A stretch of 64,000 bases of DNA, from NCBI GenBank assembly GCA_026874595.1, contig CM049314.1, positions 34,517,229 to 34,581,228 on the forward strand, in the 5' to 3' direction. Position 1 is the first letter of the stretch, and the number at the start of each line of letters is the position of its first letter. A model generated the notes under the pieces. It did no database searches. It was not told the origin of the DNA and saw only the letters and a program-made list of their open reading frames with translations. Shown here one piece after another: positions 37,301 to 45,329 of this stretch. Both the position numbers and the translations under genes were made by a program. This DNA is from Sipunculus nudus. Taxonomy: Eukaryota; Annelida; Sipuncula; Golfingiida; Sipunculidae.

Positions 37301-40300
37301 TTGTTTACAGCTGCTGTCAATAAAAACATCACAGGTTTTGTTGCATTCTCTCTTGACACAGCATCCTTGGCAATGCATCAGTCGAGGAGACTGTCCATTA
37401 TCAGCGTCATCACCAGTGATGTTACATTTGTCATTTGTGTTAATATTTTCCATGGTTATGGCACACTGCTTTGTACACTTGAGACAGCTTGTTCTTCTGT
37501 CCGCACAGCTGGAATGAAACACAACAGACTTAATACAATACAAAAATACAGACTATAAGAGAAGATACTTTGGGTGGCTTAATTCATATTCAGACCACTG
37601 TATTTTCACAATTTTCTATTTTCCTGTGTCAATACACAATTGTTTATTTTTAAAGAATAAGCCATACATAAATCTACATGGTGTCCATTATTACATTACT
37701 GAATATAATCTTAGAAAACCAGGACTAAAATCTACTTAAATCAGAGGTGAATTTCTTGTTCATTACTGAGAGACCATTTAATAGATGATTAATCTAATAT
37801 TTCTAACATTTTTTTCTTACATTTTTTCCCATTCATATGTAACATGCCAACTTTGTTATTACTGGCTACTTCAGTGTAAGGCTACAGTATGCAAATAACT
37901 GTTTACTTCTTTTGATGAGGAGTCTTTATCATGAAGGTTTCATTTTTGCAATAAATTCCCTTTTGCAGATATTGCATATTTCAAACTAGATGTGTCGGAA
38001 CGACACGAATGCCCCCGCCTGGGGCAAATAAGAAACATTTGTTAAATTTTGTAAAAATTTTTAAGTTCAGGAGGTGTTGTATGGTCAAAAGTAGGTCAAC
38101 AAGGGCAAAATGCAAACTCGATCTGTTACGGGTCATTATCAAGCAACACACCAAAAATCATGCCAGTATCTGCAGGCATTGTGAAAAAAAGTCCATATAT
38201 GTGCATTTTTCATGAAAATTTCTGTCTTTCATGAAATTTCCTATTTTCAGGATCTGTCATATGGTGAAAAATAGGTTAACTGGGACGAAACGCGAACTCG
38301 ATCTGTAAGTGGTCATTATGCGCCCACAGACCAAACATTAGGCCAGTATCTGTAAGCATTGCATTGCGAAACTAGAATATAAGCAAAAGTTGATAATCAT
38401 TTATAAATTTAAATTGGAGAGGTATATACCATGTTTCATAACAATCCACCAAATGCTTCCTGAGAAATAAGCTCCTAAGTTTTTTTCTATACTAAGCTCT
38501 GTGACCTTGAAAAGTAGGTCAAGATCACCCATCTTTGAACTTGACCAAGATTTTGTAAATATAATGCAATAGCACTGAAGAAATGAAGTTCCTTAGTTGA
38601 ATACCTTTGGAGATATCCTGCACAAAAGGCCAAAATTGAAAAAATCCGATAAAATTTCATTAAAAAATCAGAAATTGCAGGTGGTGCCACCAAAATTGTG
38701 CAGCACATATAGACCATCAGTCCCAATGATCATAGTAAGTTTTGTGAAAATCCACACAATGGTTCCTGAGATATAAACTTCTGAGTGTTTTTCTATAATC
38801 AGCTCTAAAATGTAGAAAAATGGGTCAAGGTCACCCATCTCCGAACTTGACCGAGATTTTATCGATATACATCTTCACTGATGAAATAAAATTCCAACTG
38901 TGAATCCTTTTAGAGATATCCCGCTCACAAGGTAAAAGTTAACAGACACGGAACGGACGGACGGACGGACAGACACCGGACAGACAGATGGACAGACGGA
39001 CAGCTTGGGTGACGACAATAGCCCATCAGCCTATGAGCTGAGGCCTAAAAACGGCTGAACATGTGTATTTGTCATGAAAATTTCTATTTTTCATGAATTT
39101 TTCTAAGTTTAGGAGCCGTAAAACGGTCAAAAGTAGGTCACCCGGGACGAAACGCCAACTCGATCTGTAACTGGTCATTATCTGCCCACACACCAAAAAT
39201 CAGGCCAATATCTGCAGGCATTGCGAAAAAAAGTCCGTACATGAGTATTTGTCATGAAAATTTCTATTTTTCATGAAATTTTCTAAGTTTAGGAGCCGTA
39301 AAACGGTCAAAATTAGGTCAACCGGGACGAAACGCCAACTCGATCTGTAACTGGTCATTATCTGCCCACACACCAAAAATCAGGCCAATATCTGCAGGCA
39401 TTGCGAAAAAAATTCCGTACATGTGTATTTGTCATGAAAATTTCTATTTTTCATGAAATTTTCTAAGTTTAGGAGCCGTAAAACGGTCAAAAGTAGGTCA
39501 ACTGGGACGAAACGCCAACTCGATCTGTAACTGGTCATTATCTGCCCACACACCAAAAATCAGGCCAATATCTGCAGGCATTGCGAAAAAAAGTCCGTAC
39601 AACTGTTTGATTTCGGAATGACAGACATGGGTAAAACTATATGCCCCGGCCACTTTGTGGCGGGGGCATAACAATAGCAAAAATCAAGGTAACCTCAGTA
39701 TTATGATTACAATATTTTGTATTTTTTTCAAGAGAACCACTCCTATGATCAGCATGTACCTAATATAAGTGTATAATTTATGTTGTGTAGTGTTGAGTGT
39801 AACAATGTTCAATGTAGTGTGTCATTTACTGTAGGGTCCACCTTTACTTTACAGTGTTCACTGTGGTGTTCAAACAGTTGAGCAGTGGAAACACTAGTGT
39901 TCACAATGCTAAGCACTGCTGTACGTGTTCATTATGTCAAACAGTGTTATAATTCCTGTGTTCACCAGCTCAGCGGTGTTAACTGTTGTGTTCACTACTG
40001 TTATGGTATCTGACAACTATGGTGTACACCATGTAGACTGGGGTTGACTTTGGTGTTCACTTAGTTGTACAGTGTTCACTGTAGTGTTCACCATGTAGAC
40101 TGGGGTTAACTTTGGTGTTCACTTAGTTGTACAGTGTTCACTGTAGTGTTCACCATGTAGACTGGGGTTGACTTTGGTGTTCACTTAGTTGTACAGTGTT
40201 CACTGTAGTGTTCACCATGTAGACTGGGGTTGACTTTGGTGTTCACTTTGTTGTACAGTGTTCACTTGTGGTGATTATTTAACAGTCTGATCACTCTGAT

Positions 40301-43189
40301 GTCTGACATGTTGTTATATGTTAAATGTGGACTTCGACATGTTAAGATATGTTATATCTGTGGTGTTCAATACTTAGAGGCTCAACATGAGCTTCAGTAT
40401 TAATGCTATTCATTGCTTTGTCCATATATTTCTTATTTCGATTTCTAAGAACATAAGAATAATTCTTCCTGGTTAACATGATCAAATTCTGTACATGTCC
40501 ATACATAATTGTGACCATATATGCAAAATTCAATCAATTTACTAAACTATTACAGAAAACCACCATTATCACTGATATAATCAATTAATTAGCACACCAG
40601 TAGTGTTTACATACCTCTTGGTAGGCCTGTGAATTGCTAAGGGGTCTTTGATTTAATTTGATTATCGATCATCTATTATTGCGTATTGATTCAATTATCG
40701 ATTAGATTATTGTATACAGTTACAATACTATGTCAGAGACATGTATCTACAGAGAGTTTTCACCCATATGATGTTATAAGATTAAGGTTATTATATACCT
40801 GCGAATTTATGTAGACCAAGTAGTATTTACATCTTCTCATGTTATTGCGCTAACATCTAATGAAGGATCAATATAAGGTGACTTTCTTTGTTAAATAACA
40901 GTGCTACTTCATCATGGGTGCTGTTTACCTGGTCCTAGGTATAAGGGCTAGAAAAGGTAGGAAAGGTATGAAAATGAATGAAAATGCAATAATTAAAATT
41001 AAACGATTATTTCATGTCCTACCTCTTGGTCTTGTCCTCCATCATGGTTGTCGTGTCGACCAAATCATCGCTGACTCCGAACACCTGGCTGAGCTTCCCA
41101 GGCCAGGTACACAGGACGCTACTGACACTGTGGTTAACAGGAGGCATGCGACCAAAGCGGCTGTAAGTGTGACAAGGTCGGCTCGGGTCAAGGTAGTAAC
41201 CAGTCTCTGTCTGACAGTCTCCAGTACCCGCAACGCAGTCAATAAACTTTGCTTTGGTTGTGACCCCCTGTAAATGGATTATATATAAATATAAATAATA
41301 AAACATAAAAATACATATGTTTATGAAACTGCCTGAGACTATATTCGTAGTATAAACCAAGTATGTTATGGAGTACCTTTTTCTCCAGTTTTGCACCACA
41401 GCTTCCATTAATAGGGTGTCATCTTTTAGAAACACAGGCAGATAAAGAATATTCAGTATCACCAAACTGTAAAATTAAATTGTGTAATGGATCTTAAATC
41501 ACCAATTAAGGATGATTACTGTAGGAATACATTCAGTCTAACATCTGAAAAGTGTAAGGTTTGCTGAAAAAAAAGTATCACACTAAAAGTAAGACATTGC
41601 ACAAGTAAACTTTCAATGTGTTATGACTTCAATAGGTGGCAGCACCACATTTTTATATACTGCTTTTACCTTGTGGTCCACCATGTGTACCAAATATTTT
41701 TCTGGCAGAGGATTCCGACAAAACTCTGTCTCCACCTGCAAGTGACCAGGAAACGTAGCGTTTTCATGATCTTTTGAATGGTCCACTGCTTTGTACAGGG
41801 GTGCCAGGTTTCCTGTGATCTTGATTACTATCTCAAAGTCGCCTACAAAAAAAAACATGCTCATTATTGTTTCAGTGGGGTATAGTTTGAAAAGAAAAAG
41901 TTATTACTATTGCTATAAAGTACCTCCATTACTTGTCAGTGCCACATTGTGGTCAAATTTGGAACTACATTTTTTCAATTTTTCTGGTTGACCTTAAACT
42001 TCAAACTGGGGTTTCATTTCACTGTTGAAAAAATCTTTGCCCTTTCTTTCTTGACCAGTTTGGTCATCCTCTAAGATTTACTTACATTCTGGAGCTGGTC
42101 AAATAAAGAGCTGTGGTCATCCTAAATGAAATGTTTCCATTATGGTGACTGCTTAGATACTGACCTCTGGCAATCCTATAAGATTTACAGTGAGTGCTCG
42201 ATCAGACACTGACCTCTGGCCACCGTATAAAATTTTTGTACTAGTTTGTTCATATTGATGATGGTCAGATCCAACCTCTAGCCATCCTAAAAGTTTTGTT
42301 TATATTGATGATGGTCAGCTGCAGATACTGACCTCTGGCCATCCTGTAAGTTTTGTTTATATTGATGATGGTCAGATACTGACCTCTGGCCTTCTTATAA
42401 GTTTTGTTCATATTAATGATGGTCAGATACTGACCTCTGGCCACCTTATAAGTTTTGTTTATATTGATGATGGTCACATACCGACCTCTGGCCATCTTTT
42501 AAGTTTTGTTTATATTGATGATGGTCACATACCGACCTCTGGCCATCTTTTAAGTTTTGTTTATATTGATGATGGTCACATACCATCCTCTGGCCATCTT
42601 TTAAGTTTTGTTTATATTGATGATGGTCACATACTGACCTCTGGCCATCTTTTAAGTTTTGTTTATATTGATGATGGTCACATACTGACCTCTGGCCATC
42701 TTATGTTTTGTTTAAATTGATGATGGTCAGATACTGACCTCGAGCCATCTTGTAAGTTTTATTTATATTGATGATGTTCAGATACTGACCTCTGGCCATC
42801 TTTTAAGTTTTGTTTATATTGATGATGGTCACATACTGACCCCTGGCCATCTTATGTTTTGTTTAAATTGATGATGGTCAGATACTGACCTCTGGCCATC
42901 TTTTAAGATTTTATTTTTACATTACTGTAAGTGCTCAAATGCTGACCTCTGGCCATCCTATAAGTTTTGTTCATATTGATGATGGTCAGATACTAACCTC
43001 TGGCCACCTTATATGTTTTGTTTATATTGATGATGGTCAGATACTGACCTCTAGCCATCCTGAGTGTAGTGTTCAGGTGGGGTTCCCCCTTTTTCTGAAT
43101 GACCTGGCCTGACATGACCTCTTTAAGCTGTAGTCCGTCTTCGAGGATCAGGTTGTCGGACTTGGTAGGTTTTTGTAGATCATTGCGAG
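20284..43189 (-). CDS. Uncharacterised five-pass membrane protein (18 exons, 5' incomplete)
   Basis: Eighteen exons (43189-43049, 41842-41670, 41267-41023, 37508-37296, 35322-35116, 34129-33894, 33057-32743, 32199-31975, 27420-27292, 26296-26155, 25691-25505, 24985-24873, 24325-24123, 23558-23172, 22659-22568, 22212-22078, 21665-21352, 20482-20284) join in one frame: 1217 codons plus stop, every phase matching. Residues 1 to about 600 form an ectodomain with paired Cys and N-X-S/T sites. Hydrophobic segments lie near 601-622, 645-672, 919-942, 1009-1030 and 1178-1206. The loop at about 673-918 is helical and charged with N-glycosylation sites; 945-1005 is Lys/Arg-rich, so cytoplasmic; 1031-1177 has a Cys cluster. 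The inferred topology is N-outside, two large outer loops, C-terminus inside, as in prominins, but I recognise no prominin or other family sequence. Function unknown. The N-terminus and signal peptide are missing; candidate exons lie upstream to 48.4 kb. Confidence 0.8.
20630..20790. repeat. 32-bp minisatellite
   Basis: Five units with ACATCAATCCATGATTGG; CATGATTGG recurs every 32 bases (about 20645, 20677, 20709, 20741, 20773). It lies in the intron before the TM5 exon. Confidence 0.85.
21175..21300 (+). mobile_element. Decayed SINE relative
   Basis: It shares the body of the 8825-9047 SINE: CAAGGTTGGTGGTTTTTTCCCAG, CTCCAGTTTCCTC, CAGCCATGGAGAGT and GGTTATGATAGTTATTT. The tRNA-like head is missing. 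It lies directly below the exon at 21352. Confidence 0.5.
21352..21665 (-). CDS. Membrane-protein gene, second outer-loop exon with Cys cluster
   Basis: The acceptor is TACTTTCAG and the donor GTATAA; phase 0 to phase 2. It encodes a basic helical stretch (YEELINMRIKRYQLMLEMS), then EYCAWYNLQNTRRKCDC and FTGCELPP. Four Cys in about 40 residues suggest a disulfide-stabilised extracellular loop. Confidence 0.88.
21870..21898. repeat. (CT)n microsatellite
   Basis: A dinucleotide run of about 28 bases in an intron of the membrane-protein gene. Confidence 0.9.
22078..22212 (-). CDS. Membrane-protein gene, TM4 exon
   Basis: The acceptor is TTCTGGCAG and the donor GTAAGT; phase 0 to phase 0, 45 codons. 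It carries a moderately hydrophobic segment (LVTMVTTCSLLSLILSC), then GDQLLTVKTLAQLGHYETT. Confidence 0.83.
22568..22659 (-). CDS. Membrane-protein gene, basic cytoplasmic-loop exon
   Basis: The acceptor is TTTTCTGTAG and the donor GTAAGA; phase 1 to phase 0. It encodes a Lys/Arg/Ser-rich peptide (SPKKSRLQDKNKSKSCSKK), consistent with a cytoplasmic loop between TM3 and TM4. It is too short to show as a free reading frame but fits both neighbours. Confidence 0.82.
23172..23558 (-). CDS. Membrane-protein gene, acidic loop and TM3 exon
   Basis: The acceptor is TATTTGTAG and the donor GTCAGT; phase 1 to phase 1, 129 codons. It encodes LPPLEEINLP, sequon NRT, an acidic His/Asp run (HDHDDDFEDDFERE), TM3 (FAILIVLDLIWFL) and a post-membrane MARTYSTAKMILYGYPC. 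It is the longest exon of the gene. Confidence 0.9.
24123..24325 (-). CDS. Membrane-protein gene, loop exon
   Basis: The acceptor is TATTCCAG and the donor GTCAGT; phase 2 to phase 1. It encodes FSHYAQRALDRLIRS, then a strongly basic VVQKRRRKPTKRF. The basic run within an otherwise predicted outer loop is odd and leaves the topology open to doubt. Confidence 0.85.
24873..24985 (-). CDS. Membrane-protein gene, helical loop exon
   Basis: The acceptor is TTCATGCAG and the donor GTTAGT; phase 0 to phase 2. It encodes AKRKLSLNANDEKLVSQ and EEVVKNLTNDM, an amphipathic helical pattern with sequon NLT. Confidence 0.83.
25505..25691 (-). CDS. Membrane-protein gene, helical loop exon
   Basis: The acceptor is GAATTCAG and the donor GTAGGA; phase 2 to phase 0. 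It encodes a charged, Glu/Gln/His-rich helical segment (IQKFVEEEIHRQHALINK) with sequon NKT and one Cys, probably part of the first outer loop. Confidence 0.85.
26155..26296 (-). CDS. Membrane-protein gene, TM2 exon
   Basis: The acceptor is TTGATTGACAG and the donor GTAAGA; phase 1 to phase 2. A short basic loop (PKRVKGSDNKVQ) leads into a hydrophobic stretch (ITLSFTVLFLLIEVA). The loop between TM1 and TM2 is only about 20 residues and positively charged, so probably cytoplasmic. Confidence 0.85.
26676..26693. repeat. Poly(C) run
   Basis: A C homopolymer in the intron between the TM1 and TM2 exons. Confidence 0.85.
26870..27130. repeat. GAGTCC/GGACTT-rich element, partial copy
   Basis: It contains GGACTTGAGTCCAGACTGGAGTCC and GTAGAATAGAAAATTCTGTCACATA, both paralleled in the fuller element at 50288-50795. 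Confidence 0.5.
27292..27420 (-). CDS. Membrane-protein gene, TM1 exon
   Basis: The acceptor is TTATTTTTAG and the donor GTAAAC; phase 1 to phase 1. An acidic juxtamembrane stretch (DEDVSYDHQGESE) is followed by a clear hydrophobic segment (TAVLAVIIGFLTIILFVGF) and a charged end. Confidence 0.88.
28060..29325. repeat. Dispersed element with internal diverged repeats
   Basis: The ends look inverted: GCAAACCTGTGCAATGGG near 28088, and CACCATTGCATAAGCTCACAGGTTTGC near 29302. Inside, TTGATGTAGGTTGCACCA-like words recur at about 28402, 28690 and 28853, and GATAGCTCC..CCATTTCTGAG at about 28483, 28781 and 28933. No coding potential seen. Confidence 0.5.
30690..30835. repeat. CCAACGTTGG-rich inverted-repeat element end
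   Basis: Short palindromic words (TTGGTCCAACATTGG, ACCAACGTTGGAACAACGTTG, TGTTGGTCCAATG) lie clustered, as in the inverted end of a DNA transposon. Its full extent is unclear. Confidence 0.4.
30965..31130. repeat. 34-bp minisatellite
   Basis: AATGTTGTTATATTTTG recurs every 34 bases (about 30978, 31012, 31046, 31080, 31114). The unit is nearly the same as the left arm of the adjoining inverted repeat. Confidence 0.85.
31113..31268. mobile_element. Short inverted-repeat (foldback) element
   Basis: The left arm 31113-31148 (CAATGTTATTGTATTTTG, TTTTGACTGACAGCACAC) and right arm 31233-31268 are nearly perfect inverted copies of 36 bases around a GC-richer 84-base centre. Confidence 0.7.
31975..32199 (-). 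CDS. Membrane-protein gene, membrane-proximal ectodomain exon
   Basis: The acceptor is TTCACTCACAG and the donor GTCAGT; phase 1 to phase 1. It encodes FFHIAVYDPGYPDNPLFSY, one Cys, then IHHDKKYNVVIRDGF. It is the last exon before the first transmembrane exon, separated from it by a 4.5-kb repeat-filled intron. Confidence 0.88.
32743..33057 (-). CDS. Membrane-protein gene, ectodomain exon
   Basis: The acceptor is ATATTTCAG and the donor GTGAGT; phase 1 to phase 1. It encodes ADCNTDLISELHV, sequons NRT and NDS, and YRLINVEKDPFLYVV, ending EKCPG. Two Cys flank the segment, suggesting one folded extracellular domain. Confidence 0.88.
33894..34129 (-). CDS. Membrane-protein gene, ectodomain exon (alternative donor possible)
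   Basis: The acceptor is TGAATTTCAG; the perfect donor GTAAGT at 33893 gives phase 1 and joins the next exon. It encodes HHTFLKIYHGS, the sequon NIT and a basic VRGRTFHAKTGRY segment. The frame stays open past the donor for about 38 codons with protein-like, aromatic sequence (WYYEYFPVEYRNVY). A weaker in-phase donor, GTTTCT, at 33830 would include most of that, so two forms are possible. Confidence 0.78.
34281..34316. repeat. (AC)n microsatellite
   Basis: An uninterrupted CA run of about 36 bases. A reading frame through it is an artefact. Confidence 0.95.
34920..35100. repeat. 26-bp minisatellite
   Basis: About seven units of ACCATTCATGTCACTATAAATGTC directly below the donor of the exon at 35116. 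Units differ by one to four bases. Confidence 0.85.
35116..35322 (-). CDS. Membrane-protein gene, ectodomain exon
   Basis: The acceptor is CGTTTACAG and the donor GTGAGT; phase 2 to phase 2. It encodes CLTGNVLEFQLHPQW and GLFACHVQPHSGYIIYQ, a beta-rich pattern with two Cys that may be an Ig-like or other sandwich fold. A minisatellite begins just below its donor. Confidence 0.85.
35414..36741 (+). mobile_element. Non-LTR retrotransposon fragment, reverse transcriptase
   Basis: Truncated at the 5' end, it reads CFVDASGAFDKVNIPKLF, ASNGVRQGGVLSPILF and ALGYADDLTLLSPS (the YADD catalytic box). A thumb-like FNPKKTKC region and a C-terminal part to about 36515 follow. TGA at 35733 interrupts the frame once, and the FVDAS motif has the first catalytic Asp. 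It ends with AATAAAGATATATATA, a short tandem tail. It lies antisense in an intron of the membrane-protein gene; the clade is not assigned. Confidence 0.85.
35469..36515 (+). pseudogene. Reverse-transcriptase ORF with one in-frame stop
   Basis: The two open parts (35469-35735 and 35736-36515) are in the same frame, separated only by the TGA at 35733-35735 after MDE. Palm motifs are intact on both sides. There is no endonuclease domain in the window, so the copy is incomplete and probably inactive. Confidence 0.8.
37296..37508 (-). CDS. Membrane-protein gene, Cys-rich ectodomain exon
   Basis: The acceptor is CATTCCAG and the donor GTAAGG; phase 2 to phase 2. It encodes about a dozen Cys, including CADRRTSCLKCTKQC and HCQGCCVKRECNKTC, plus sequons NIT and NKT, so this is the Cys-rich core of the ectodomain. 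The donor is followed directly by AGGTCA half-sites in the intron. Confidence 0.88.
38009..39669. mobile_element. Non-autonomous element with GCCCCCGCC inverted ends
   Basis: The left end ATGCCCCCGCCTGGGGC and right end GCCCCGGCCACTTTGTGGCGGGGGCAT are inverted to each other. The interior is made of about 180-base repeats and a GGAC/CAGA-rich block (38952-39003). No long reading frame. Confidence 0.65.
39061..39600. repeat. 180-bp tandem repeat, three near-identical units
   Basis: Units at 39061, 39241 and 39421 differ at only a few bases. Each has GGACGAAACGCCAACTCGA, CAGGCCAATATCTGCAGGCA and ends AGTCCGTAC. Two older diverged units occupy about 38085-38370. Confidence 0.9.
40028..40262. repeat. 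62-bp minisatellite
   Basis: CATGTAGACTGGGGTTGACT recurs at 40030, 40092, 40154 and 40216. The unit is itself built on the word GTGTTCAC, which also peppers 39785-40020. Confidence 0.9.
41023..41267 (-). CDS. Membrane-protein gene, ectodomain exon 3 (Cys-containing)
   Basis: The acceptor is CATTTACAG and the donor GTAGGA; phase 0 to phase 2. It encodes four Cys (FIDC, GDCQTE, RPCHTY, VLCTWP) and the sequon NHS. Cys spacing and glycosylation suggest an extracellular disulfide-bonded region. Confidence 0.85.
41670..41842 (-). CDS. Membrane-protein gene, ectodomain exon 2
   Basis: The acceptor TTTTTTTGTAG follows a long T run; the donor is GTAAAA. Phase 1 to phase 0. It encodes DFEIVIKITGN, the sequon NAT, one Cys and a His/Asp-rich end (HMVDHK). 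Confidence 0.82.
42150..43060. repeat. 51-bp minisatellite carrying a splice donor
   Basis: About eighteen units of (plus strand) GACCTCTGGCCATCTTTTAA, then GTTTTGTTTATATTGATGAT, then GGTCAGATACT, with a 51-base period. On the minus strand each unit contains ATGGCCAGAG|GTCAGTAT, the same exon end and donor that terminate the coding exon at 43049. Almost all units keep the GT. Confidence 0.92.
43049..43189 (-). CDS. Membrane-protein gene, ectodomain exon 1 of confident set
   Basis: The acceptor on the minus strand is ATATTTACAG and the donor GTCAGT; phase 1 to phase 1. It encodes a Lys/Glu-rich segment with KPTKSDNLILEDGLQLKEV and the sequon NTT. Its 3' end (ATGGCTAGAG plus GTCAGTAT) is the template of the 51-bp minisatellite that fills the following intron. 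Confidence 0.8.
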
Positions 43190-43570
43190 CTGTAAATATA
43201 AATGGTGTATTTATACAGTTGAAAGATTGTATATGATGTGGTCCAAGCACTATTTTTATCAAGGCAAGTCACCCTATATCCTACATTAATTCTAAGCCCA
43301 GTAAAGCATGCATGAGACAAATCAACACTTAGTTTGTAAGACATCACAGCTACCTACCACCCCTCTTTCACCATAATTGGACTGACCCATTTACACCCCT
43401 ATGATAAAGTAGGTTGTCTTAGCTATAGGCAGGGGCAACATCTTCGTACTACCAAGTCTGACATGATCATCCATTTAGTCCTAAATTCCGCAACCCTCTC
43501 ATGAAATAAGGCAATTGAACCAATCAAATGGCTCACAAAGAAATCTCCACTTCTTTAGATAAGCACTTAC

Positions 43571-43597
43571 CAAAGGACTTGCAGTATAAGTTTCTGC
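43571..43597 (-). CDS. Candidate 27-nt microexon of membrane-protein gene
   Basis: Between a minus-strand AG (CATAACTAG) and a perfect donor GTAAGT lie 27 bases. In the phase required by the next exon they read RNLYCKSF. It keeps frame (9 codons) whether included or skipped. The acceptor has no good pyrimidine tract. Confidence 0.3.
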
Positions 43598-44589
43598 CTA
43601 GTTATGACACTGATTACAAAGTTGGGCAGATCTTTCAACCATTCTGGTGCTTTAAACTTATAATTTTGATGTAGTCTTATTTCATCTGTGGAAGAAATTA
43701 ATCCATACAATTTTACTTGAATATTAAGATACATTATACTGTTCATCTTAACACCATCAGGGAAGGAAATGTCTAACAAATCATACCTCTTTGACAAAAT
43801 ATTATGGTTGCTTGCACTCACTGGGTTGAGAATTGAACTGATATGCAGTTTCTGATAGTCAGATTGAACCAATTAACCCTCAACTATTCATTGTCCTAGT
43901 CTGAAGCCCATCAGTTTATTTGCATGTATCAGATAAGCTAACTTGGTAAAGTTTAGGTTCATTTGCTATGAATGTCAATCAAATAAATGTGCACATTTAA
44001 TTATCTATAAATTCATGTTAATTCCTCTATTTATCATGGATTTAACCAGAATAGTATAGAAAGGAAGAAAACATTAATACAGAAACAACTTTTAACCACA
44101 AAAGGTTAAAAAAAGCTTCACCCTTTAACTGCTCCAGTTGCCCTAATAGGAGAATGTTGGGACAGCAGCACTTAATATATATTGCAATCTATGTGTGCAT
44201 TTCACTGAAAGGAAATGGAACTTTTATTCATAAGATATAAAATAGTTTTATCTCAAACTTTTTTTCTAGAGGAGTACTGCATGGTACAACATTGATTTTT
44301 CCATTTGTTATTTTATACCACTAAAGTATTTGGCTGTATTTGACTATTAAGGCTTCTATCCCTACACATAATTATCCAATAACTGTACATGCTTATTTAG
44401 TATGGTTATGTGATGTGCTTCTCAGCTGAATGTCTGAGGTAGATAACATTTGTGCCTGGTCCTGTAATATCAGCTAAACAACCCAGGCAATGCATATAGC
44501 AGACTAGACACATATATTCCTACTTGTGTTGTCTCATATTAATCTCCACACAGTAAATGTCCAATCCTGATAAACACCAACAGATGATG

Positions 44590-44940
44590 TCCTACCCTCA
44601 TCAACAATAATGATATCCAACCATCTTCAACAACAGTTGATTTCCAACCCTCTGCTCATCATCAACACTCATCAACAACAGTTGATGTCCAATCCTCATC
44701 AACAACAGTTGATGTCCAATCCTTATCAACAACACTCATCAACAACAGTTGATGTTCAACCATCATCAACTATAGTTGATGTTACACCCTCATCTATAAC
44801 AGCTGATGTAAAACCCTGACATCAACAATAGTTGATGTCAAACCCTCATCAACAAGAGTTGATGTCCAACCCTCATCAACAAGAGTTGATGTCCAACCCT
44901 CATCAACAAGAGTTGATGTCCAACCCTCATCAACAAAGAA
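44590..44940. repeat. 27-bp palindrome-containing minisatellite
   Basis: Units of CAACAAGAGTTGATGTCCAA plus CCCTCAT; each holds the short palindrome TCAAC..GTTGA. The last units are nearly identical and the first ones diverged. Confidence 0.85.
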
Positions 44941-45162
44941 TGTATGTATATGCTGACTATTAGAATCCCTAGAACAAAAGACCAGCATGAAATCCACGCA
45001 TAACATTAATATATATTAAGAAAACTTTCAAGGGCTGGTAGTAGGTCAAGTCTATCACATACATTCTGGATATACCTGAAATACATGGGTGTCACACAAA
45101 CAGTGAAAAAAACATGCATATTTTACAACAGTCTGTCTGTGTTAGTCAGTTCTGATTTAAAC

Positions 45163-45329
45163 CTTGTAACATCCTCTGGTCACCCTTAGTGACCTCAAAA
45201 TGACATCTTCCACTCCTGAACTTGGTTTTAACAAATTTCTCTGTGGAAATCAAGTTAACAGAATGATCCGTGCCATCTGTCACTGTTGACCAATCTGCTC
45301 CGTGTCCTGCACTGTTCCTCTCACATCCA
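45163..45329 (-). CDS. Candidate upstream ectodomain exon
   Basis: A minus-strand open segment encodes GCERNSAGHGADW, STEKFVKTKF and GRCHFEVTKGDQR, with two Cys and a protein-like composition. It ends in phase 1 at CAAG|GTTTAA (weak donor), which matches the phase of the exon at 43189. The 5' border is uncertain (AG at CATGAG or at AGAAG); only the second keeps the frame from the candidate at 45517. Confidence 0.45.

Noticed and set aside
40914-41273. A 119-codon plus-strand frame
   Set aside because: It is the antisense shadow of the Cys-containing exon at 41023-41267.
42265-42495. A 76-codon minus-strand frame with repeated ARGQYLTIININKTY
   Set aside because: It is the in-frame reading of the 51-bp minisatellite in an intron, not an independent gene.
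42150-43060. Regular array considered as a CRISPR
   Set aside because: There are no unique spacers. The whole 51-base unit is repeated with point changes and the context is eukaryotic.
43567-43872. A 101-codon minus-strand frame ending at a good donor
   Set aside because: The phase at the donor does not match the next exon and no acceptor with a pyrimidine tract was found. Only the 27-base microexon reading in another frame fits.
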